In this document: positions 57,761 to 64,000 of the stretch, in pieces | How positions within the stretch are numbered: position 1 is the first letter of the stretch | How the letters are laid out: each line of letters opens with the position of its first letter | Origin: Roridomyces roridus | Lineage: Eukaryota > Basidiomycota > Agaricomycetes > Agaricales > Mycenaceae | DNA: 64,000 bases | Direction of reading: 5' to 3' | Assembly (NCBI GenBank): GCA_029378245.1 | Contig: JARKIF010000016.1 | Coordinates: forward strand, 372,001 to 436,000 | Made by a program: the position numbers and the translations under genes | The notes under the pieces: model-generated | The model's database searches: none | Told to the model about the DNA's origin: nothing | What the model saw: the letters and a program-made list of their open reading frames with translations, nothing else

Positions 57761-58923
57761 ATGTCTTCGCCTCCGCCTCTGCGGCACCCAGTGCCTACTC
57801 ATCCTGCGTACATACCCGAGCCACCGTCAACACCGGGTTCGCCACACGGCTACCAAAGATTCGCGTCTTCGCCTCAGCCAGGCCAGCAGCAACCAGGCCA
57901 GCAGCAGCCGCCATATGGCCCGCCACACGTTTCTGCATACACTACTCCCTTCCAGCACCAGCAGCCACCCCACGGAGGCCATGGACAGCCCCCGCCCCCC
58001 ATGATGCCGCCCCAGTTTGGTGCATGGGGAATGAACGACGCGACGGCCCAATTCGGGATGCAGCTCGGCCAAAGCGCAGTTGCTGCTGGCCAGGACTACG
58101 TGCAACGCACGGTGCGTTCGTGTTCAACCCAGACAGCATATCTTTGCTAACAACGACTGCAGTGGGGTGGTATATTCCCCCTGGCCCGTGTCAAGCCGCA
58201 CTTCAACGTGTCCAATTCATATGTTATTCGCAAGCTGAACATCATCCTGTTTCCGTGGCTGCACAAGCACTGGGGCCGTAACTCACGGCGCACGGACGCA
58301 GGCCAGACAGAATGGCAGACACCCCGCGAGGACGTCAACAGCCCGGATTTGTACATACCACGTAGGTTTTGGCGACCACTAAACTATATATTCTAACCTT
58401 CGCTAGTGATGGCCCTCGTCACGTATGTTCTGCTGTGCGCCTGGCATTCGGGAATACAGGAGCGATTCCATCCGCAGGTGCTGGGAGAGTCGGCGACGTG
58501 GGCTCTTATGGTGCTCATCTTTGACGCTGGGTTTGTCTGGCTGGGCTGCTACTTCCTCAACGTTCAGGGTGCTCTCGTCGATTTCGTTGCATATGGCGGT
58601 TACAAGTTTGTCGGGTGCGTTCTTTCCTAGTGTTTCATTTACCGCAACTCACAGCTTACAGGGTTATTCCCATCCTGGTCGCTGGTTTCCTCAATCTCGG
58701 CCGCACGATTGGCTTCCTGATATTCTTCTATCTCTTTGCGGCTCAAGGTTTCTTCCTGATGCGTTCGATGCGGTCGGTTGTTCTGCCGGATGCTGCTACG
58801 CGCGCAGCCTCGGACCCGTATGCGAGCACGCCGTCTGCACCACAACGGCGCAGACGAATCGGGTTCCTTCTACTAGAGGCAGCTGCGCAATTCCTGTGGA
58901 TGACACTCCTGGTTCGCATATAA
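57761..58923 (+). CDS. YIF1: Yif1 family ER-Golgi transport protein, 339 aa
   Basis: Exons 57761-58111, 58163-58361, 58407-58614 and 58662-58923. A Pro/Gln/Gly-rich cytosolic N-terminus (about 1-115), the Yif1 core start YVQRTWGGIFPLARVKPHFNVSNSYVIRKLNIILFPW, and about five hydrophobic helices (LVTYVLLCAW, WALMVLIFDAGFVWLGCYFL, VGVIPILVAGFLNLGRTIGFLIFFYLFAAQGFFL) with a C-terminal anchor (GFLLLEAAAQFLWMTLLV). It partners Yip1 and Yos1 in vesicle budding or fusion. Clean frame, in contrast to eIF3e just upstream. Confidence 0.92.
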
Positions 58924-59140
58924 TAAAAATTGCCAGATCGAGAAGAAAGCGTAGCGTTGTTTCCACCTGTTTGGTTTCCATTCGATCTCGGAAGTAAAAA
59001 AATACATATTAGAGTAAGAAAGTCCTAGGTATCGTCCACGGCCGTTGGCCTCCCATTGACGAGACGACCAACTGGTCAGTTACTGCCTCCAATCATGCAC
59101 TAAGTCACATTGAGAAAGTCGGAAGGCAGGAAGGAACCAC

Positions 59141-59456
59141 TCACAGTAACGACAAAGTCACATCTCCGTGTACACGTGCACGAATTTGCACGTCTACTTC
59201 CAGGTTGAGATCAAGCCTCAGCTTGAGCGTGTCGGATTTGCCACCCTTCTTCCCGCCCCCCGCCGCCGGTGACTTGGCCAAGAGTGTTTCCTAGCAATTC
59301 CCCGGCCTGGGGCATCTGCTGAGCAAGCGCATCACTGCTACGTGATTGCTGTTGCGGCTGTTGCGGCTGCTGCGGCTGCTGTTGTCTGCTGCGACGGCTC
59401 TGTTGCTGAGGCTGAGGCTCGGGAGAGGCGGAACGGGAGCGAGTATCGTCAGACAT
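59141..59456 (-). CDS. small Gln-rich basidiomycete protein (frame broken once)
   Basis: The protein starts MSDDTRSRSASPEPQPQQQ and carries a CAG/Gln-Pro repeat (plus-strand gctgcggctgttgcggctgctg). After GELLGNTLGQVTGGG a six-G run (59256-59261) shifts the frame +1; the new frame reads GGKSDTLKLRLDLNLEVDVQIRARVHGDVTLSLL, a conserved C-terminus I associate with small basidiomycete hypothetical proteins. Without one G the two parts join. No membrane segment. Function unknown. Confidence 0.6.
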
Positions 59457-59637
59457 GGGTTGTATTTTGTGTTTCCTTCGAGACAAATTCCGTGTATTTA
59501 TGCACCCATGGAATCTTTGGAGTGACGAGTCGTGCCTGCCAATGTGGCTGCGTCAGTATGATGAAATACCTACCTCATCGCTAAGGCGCTATATCTGTAT
59601 CAACATCTCCAAGTGGACACTCTCCAAAGATTCAGAA

Positions 59638-60352
59638 ATGGAACTACTTGGTATCGTCGGTGTTGCGGCAGGCTCAGTGGCCATTCCACTCGCAGCCGTC
59701 TCCACCGCCACCTCCGTCGCTAGTATCTCTCAAGGCGCAAGCGCACAGCAGGCAGGAGCACAAGGGGGCGGCGCCGCAGATCCAAAGGATGACCCTCGTC
59801 TCGCAAAGTTTACCCTCCGCGTTAGTTGCCCCGCCGCTAACAAAGAACTCGATGGGAAAATCGTCGTCTTGAGGAAGGAGAAGGTGTGCTAATATCCAAC
59901 ACACAACCCGCAGGGTATTAATCACACGACAGTTGTACCTCGACGACTCGGACCCAGCACATCGCACCTTCGAAGACGGCCACCCTTTCGCCGGCTTTTA
60001 TATCGAGTACCCCGTAGGCGACAAGCCGTTAGGCCTCGTCAGCACCATCTCTATCGATCCACCAGAACTTAATTGGATATTTGCATCCAACGACACTCTT
60101 GAGCTCAAATATGGGAACAAGACTGCCAGCCAGGCCCACATCCATGGCCCGTGGGATTGGACGGAGGATGAGGAGGCCCTGGTGCTGGACGATTGGGAAG
60201 GATTTGTCGTTTTGGAGGAAGAGCCGGGCGTGTGGGCATTACATTATGACAGAGACGATGATCACTTGAGAGGCGTTCGCGGGGACGATGATCCTCGGCG
60301 TGTCATAGAAGTAGGTCTGGAGAGGCGAATATTGAAAAAGCCCAGTTCGTAA
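59638..60352 (+). CDS. fungal hypothetical protein, 221 aa
   Basis: Exons 59638-59883 and 59933-60352. A short hydrophobic N-terminus (ELLGIVGVAAGSVAIPLAAVSTATSVASIS) could be a membrane anchor. The body has a strongly acidic pattern with FAGFYIEYP, LNWIFASNDTLELKYGNK, GPWDWTEDEEALVLDDWEGFVVLEE and WALHYDRDDD, which I recognise as a recurring fungal family without an assigned function. Clean frame and a good short intron. Confidence 0.7.
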
Positions 60353-60530
60353 TCTTGCACAAATGGACTTGCGATTGTGGAACTTCTCCCGTTCCTGAGT
60401 TACAGCACGCACCACTCCAGTACTCCGCACCCCACTCTATAGCATCATCTCCACATTACAGAGTCGATGAATCACCACCTTGAAGTGTATAAAAGGTCTG
60501 GTCGAAATCGCATGGATATCCAAACTCACA

Positions 60531-61398
60531 ATGGCCGACGTATATCCACCCCACCAGAATCTCGATGACGACGCAGTCCCCCCGCCGCCCAACTTCGACC
60601 AGGATGACGACAACGTCTCCAGCACAACCAGCGACAACCGCACCGACCAGCAAAAGGAAGCCGACCGGCAGCTGGCAGAGCGTCTTTCCGCGCTAATCGA
60701 GAGCGCCAACAGCAAGTGCACGCCGTTGTGCAAAATGATCAGAAAGGTGTGTTCGTTGTAACATTGTCTCGAGCCGCGTCTCAATCGTGTCGCAGCACAT
60801 TGAGAACATGGAAGCGCAGAAAGAGGAGGATAGAGACGAAGCCCAGCTGGTAAAGAACGTCAGACCCCTCCTCCAGCAAGCCGAGACGATCCTGAACGAG
60901 ACGAACGGTGCCATACGGGGTGCCGACCCCGACAATCGCTTGAGCAACAAGGCGAGACGGAACGTGCAGGACCACAAGGCAACTCCGGAGGAGCAACGCC
61001 TTGCAGAAGCCGTGAAAGTCGTAAGTCAAAGTCCCCGACTGGCCACAGTACGCTGATTATCGGATTAGCTTGTTGAGGAAGTCGGCGGAACGATCGAGTG
61101 GGCGCGAGACAAGCTTGACTCGTTCCCCAAGGCGAAGCGGGATCTAGGCCCTCTCCTCGATGCTCTTGGACGTGCGTAGCCAGCCAATCATGAGGCAGAT
61201 ACCGAGCTGACGATATGTCCAGAACCCTTGACGCAGATCGTGGGCGGTGTTGGTCTCTTGCTCGCCGGTGTGCTCAACCTGGTTGGGAAACTGCTCAAGG
61301 GGCTTGGACTTGATGGACTCCTGAAGGGAATCGTTAGCGCCACGGGGTTGGACAAGATCTACAAGGGTCTCGGATTGGGCAAATGGTTGCAGATGTGA
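60531..61398 (+). CDS. DUF6987 family protein, 239 aa
   Basis: Exons 60531-60746, 60796-61020, 61069-61171 and 61223-61398. An acidic, Asp/Asn/Pro-rich N-terminus, then a helical region with HIENMEAQKEED and LLQQAETILNETNGAIRGADP, and a Gly/Leu-rich C-terminus PLTQIVGGVGLLLAGVLNLVGKLLKGLGLDGLLKGI typical of DUF6987. That last segment is amphipathic rather than a clear membrane helix. Function unknown; the N-terminal helices suggest coiled-coil pairing. Confidence 0.75.
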
Positions 61399-61572
61399 GA
61401 AGTATAATAATAATAATGGACTTGTACTTGGTAGCTGTAGAGGAAAATACCCTCTTTGATTCATGAGATTGGAAAAAGAACTCGAATGTGGCGGAGCTTC
61501 TGGCCGAAGGAACTTTGAATGAGTGCAGAAGACAAGTTGAACATCAAACTGTAAACAGCTGAAAATACGATC

Positions 61573-62620
61573 TCATTCCTCCGCTAGAGTGTCCATGTAA
61601 TCCCTCACCGAGTGCACGAAAGACGTGTCTCGTTTCATGCCCAGCGACAGCGCAAGAGAATTGTCAAAATCATCCGCCCACGAATACAGAGTGGCTTTGA
61701 TAGCCGGGTTCTCTTTTTCCCCCACGAACGCGAGTCTGTCCTGCCCTCCCACCTCAACCAACGCGTCTAGCATGTCCTGTATCGTCACCGCAAAGCCGGG
61801 CATATTGATTGGGCGCCGGTGAGGTGCCAGGACATCCCTATCGAGTTACAGAACAACAAGGATGTTGTGCACCAACGTCTTGGGCGAACACATCCAGTGT
61901 TGCCACGCTCGGTCTTCCAGCGGTACCTTTCCTTGAAACGTCTCGCAGATGATTCCGGATAAGAAGGATGAGATAGCGAGATAGTAGGGGAGCGTAGGGA
62001 AAAGCCGTGATCAGGTTCCTCCGAGTGAGATCATGGATGAGCGTCTCGCAGATGACCTTCTGGCAGCCATACGACATCTCGGGCGCAGTAGGATCGTGCT
62101 CAGTGACCCCGGTCTTTGGCACCGGTGTGCCGTATACAGCGAAGCTGGAGGCATAAAGCACGCGTACGCCGGGGCACGTCTTGGCCAGATTGAACAGCAG
62201 TGCGGATGTCGCGTCGAAATTGCCGCTGTAGCTAAGCTCAAGGTCCGCCTGGGCGCCAGAGGACACGATACCGTGGAGGAGGATGATACCGTGTATGTAG
62301 GATGACTGACCGAGTCCAAATCCTTATGAACGAAGGTGGCAGAGAGGATCCAAAATTGACGAGGTCCGTCTTGATACACTCGCCGTTTTTGGGGATTTTT
62401 GACCCGCGAGGAATGGATGGCTGTACGAGAAGTTGGTTCCCGTCCTGGGCCCAATGAAGCCAGCACCAGTAACCGGTATCTTCTTCACCGTCGGTCTGGT
62501 ATCGTTGCGTGTTCTCTGCGTGGGTTTTACCGTACCGCGTACTCCGGTGCAGAGGGGTCACACACTTGCATGACGCTCGCGGAGGAGAGAGAGGAACATC
62601 AAAGGCCATCATGATATCGG
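61573..62620 (-). pseudogene. NAD-dependent epimerase/dehydratase (DenD-like), multiply broken
   Basis: Segments of a short-chain NAD epimerase appear in order across three frames: KKIPVTGAGFIG (Rossmann start), AQDGNQLLVQPSIPRGSKIP, the central GAQADLELSYSGNFDATSALLFNLAK, then SSFAVYG and SYGCQK (catalytic Tyr and Lys), and the C-terminal GFAVTIQDMLDALVEVGGQDRLAF. Between them the frame shifts several times (near 62460, 62300 and 62010), and an in-frame TAA lies before the last segment (near 61848). It resembles erythronate-dehydrogenase-like proteins of fungi. Pseudogene or, given the neighbouring breaks, a gene hidden by base errors. Confidence 0.6.
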
Positions 62621-64000
62621 TGATGAGCGCGACGCGTCCGCAACTTTGCCGCAAACTTGCTTTCGCCCTCATGCTGTTCAAAATCATCTTTGCTATTGCT
62701 GCCCTGTACTCAATAGCACTCCTCTCCTGGCGATTCTTTCGCGGCTATCTGCTTGATAAAAACCTTGGACTTCCGGACCTCGATTATCTGCACAAACGCC
62801 GGCCGAACAAGAAAAAGTTGAGAGGGACTGCGGTCATCTGTGGCGGCAGGTATTTCCGGGCTGTTTTCTTACAACTTGAAATCATGGAATTCCTAGCATT
62901 ACGGGACTGCTAACTGCACGCGTCTGTCACGACCACTTTGAGCGTGTTCTCGTCGTTGAGGCCGAAGCTTGGGTGGCATCTGAAGAGGGTAGGAAGATTG
63001 CCGGGTATGACACGAAACCGCGCTCCCGTGTTGTCCAAAGTAAATCGTTACATGGTAGGTAACTTGCGGTAATTTGCGGTAGTCTATGCTGAATTCAGGA
63101 GCCTGCCAGTCTTTTCTCTTCTCAGGTCTGGAAAAACTCTTTCCCAATATCGAGTTAGAGTGTCGTCGGTCGAGCATTGCGTAGGTTCATCTCTTGCTCC
63201 AACCTCAAAACTCTGATTGCAGCTTTGCTAGAGTTCTACCTTCCAACCCGCGTTTCAATGTCTCGGGGAGGCTTCTTCGACTTCCGTTTTCTGGTAGCAA
63301 ATCCAGATTGCCCAAGACGATGTATGTGGGTCGGCCCGGATTCGAGACTCTCCTCAGGTCTGTGGTGCACTTTTCAAGCTTCCAACCTAATCCCTACACC
63401 CAGACGTCTGGTTCTCGATCGTAACGCCTATCCAAATATCGAATACATGGCCGGAACTGTCACCGACATTCGTCCAGACCCGCTAGACCACTCACGATTG
63501 AACACAGTCGTGATCAGAACCGATACCGGTGCGCAAGAGTTTCAAGCTTCTCTTGTGGCAGGTCGGTGGGAGGTCAAGACCGTACACAGCTTCTTATTTC
63601 GGACCAGATTGCAGTGGGCCTGCGTGCGCCGGGATGAAATGGCTTCGACAGAATGACTACGGTTATGCAGCCACATATCCTCGAGGAAAACTACCGCTGA
63701 ACGAACTCAAGATCGCGTTCGACCAGAAGTTGCGGTACTCGACCATGACCTTTCGTATCAGTCCAACATTCCACGATCAACTGCCGTTTCCGACAGCAGA
63801 TTACTGGGATACACGGCCCATATATACATTTCTGGAGGGCAAACCCGACAAAGGACGCGCAATGTTTGTGCTTACGCGACCGGATGGGGATCGACTCGTC
63901 GCATTTGCAGGGCACCACGGCGACGCGCGATCGCAGCCCATGAATTTGGAGCAGCTGAAGGAGTGGGTCCGAGAACTTGTCACAGTCCAGCCAATTCCTG
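62611..64000 (+). CDS. FAD-dependent oxidoreductase, 5' part, runs off the edge
   Basis: After a membrane-like N-terminus (ALMLFKIIFAIAALYSIALLSW) the first intron completes a dinucleotide-binding motif VICGGSITGLLTARV with HFERVLVVEAEAW. Further exons give FSGLEKLFPNIELECRR, ARVLPSNPRFNVSGRLLRLP and YPNIEYMAGTVTDIRPDP. The join at about 63561 gives LVADCSGPACAGMKWLR, the usual second FAD-side motif of this fungal group, and the last visible part contains FEGKPDKGRAMFVLTRPDGDRL. Substrate unknown. The start could also be the ATG at 62671. Continues past 64000. Confidence 0.8.

Noticed and set aside
1..64000. CRISPR array, tRNA, rRNA or prophage
   Set aside because: No regularly spaced direct repeats with unique spacers, no foldable tRNA and no rRNA; the gene content is eukaryotic.

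Overview
This is nuclear DNA of a filamentous basidiomycete, most likely an Agaricomycete. Nearly all genes carry several 44-61 nt introns. The window has a DUF6533 seven-helix membrane protein (an Agaricomycete expansion), a DUF6987 protein, a Ty1/copia LTR element, and families absent from bacteria (myosin II, ATG12, DBR1, MAGE/NSE3, eIF3e). The genus cannot be named from the sequence alone.

Left third (1-13.9 kb) is repeat territory. It holds one four-exon orphan gene, a 1.4-kb element with about 300-bp inverted ends, a copia retrotransposon on the minus strand (LTRs 5347-5591 and 9637-9934, RT active site changed to YVND), a diverged LTR remnant, degenerate tandem repeats, and two MITE families. 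One family (CACAG ends, 245-256 bp, 3-bp target duplications) has a copy inserted inside another copy. The other (GGCTCC ends, TAA duplication) is Harbinger-like.

13.9-51.4 kb is gene-dense. In order: a C6orf136/DUF2358-like protein, essential myosin light chain (Cdc4 type), a FAF2/Ubx2-type UBX protein, WASP/Las17, type II dehydroquinase, a PLP decarboxylase, ATP synthase subunit f, a second PLP decarboxylase, a LanC-like protein, a DBR1 relic, a mucin-like membrane protein, DBR1, ATG12, complex I 51-kDa subunit, an HxxxD acyltransferase, a CSC1/OSCA channel, NSE3, PI-PLC, myosin II heavy chain, a PCD-like protein, a DUF6533 protein and Hsp110.

51.5-64 kb holds SPO7, SOF1, UTP7, eIF3e, YIF1, three small uncharacterised genes, a broken NAD-epimerase and the start of an FAD oxidoreductase that runs off the right edge. 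Five genes here (SPO7, UTP7, eIF3e, the Gln-rich protein and the epimerase) carry one-base frame breaks, while their neighbours and the genes to the left read cleanly.

The layout favours head-to-head pairs with 31-132 bp between start codons and tail-to-tail pairs with 15-90 bp between stops. Functional neighbours include actomyosin genes (light chain, heavy chain, WASP) and two SSU-processome WD proteins side by side. The most unusual neighbourhood is 18.8-28.5 kb. There, two divergent PLP-decarboxylase paralogues flank the ATP synthase f gene, next to a LanC-like gene, and LANCL and DBR1 show a tandem duplication in which each copy lost the opposite gene.
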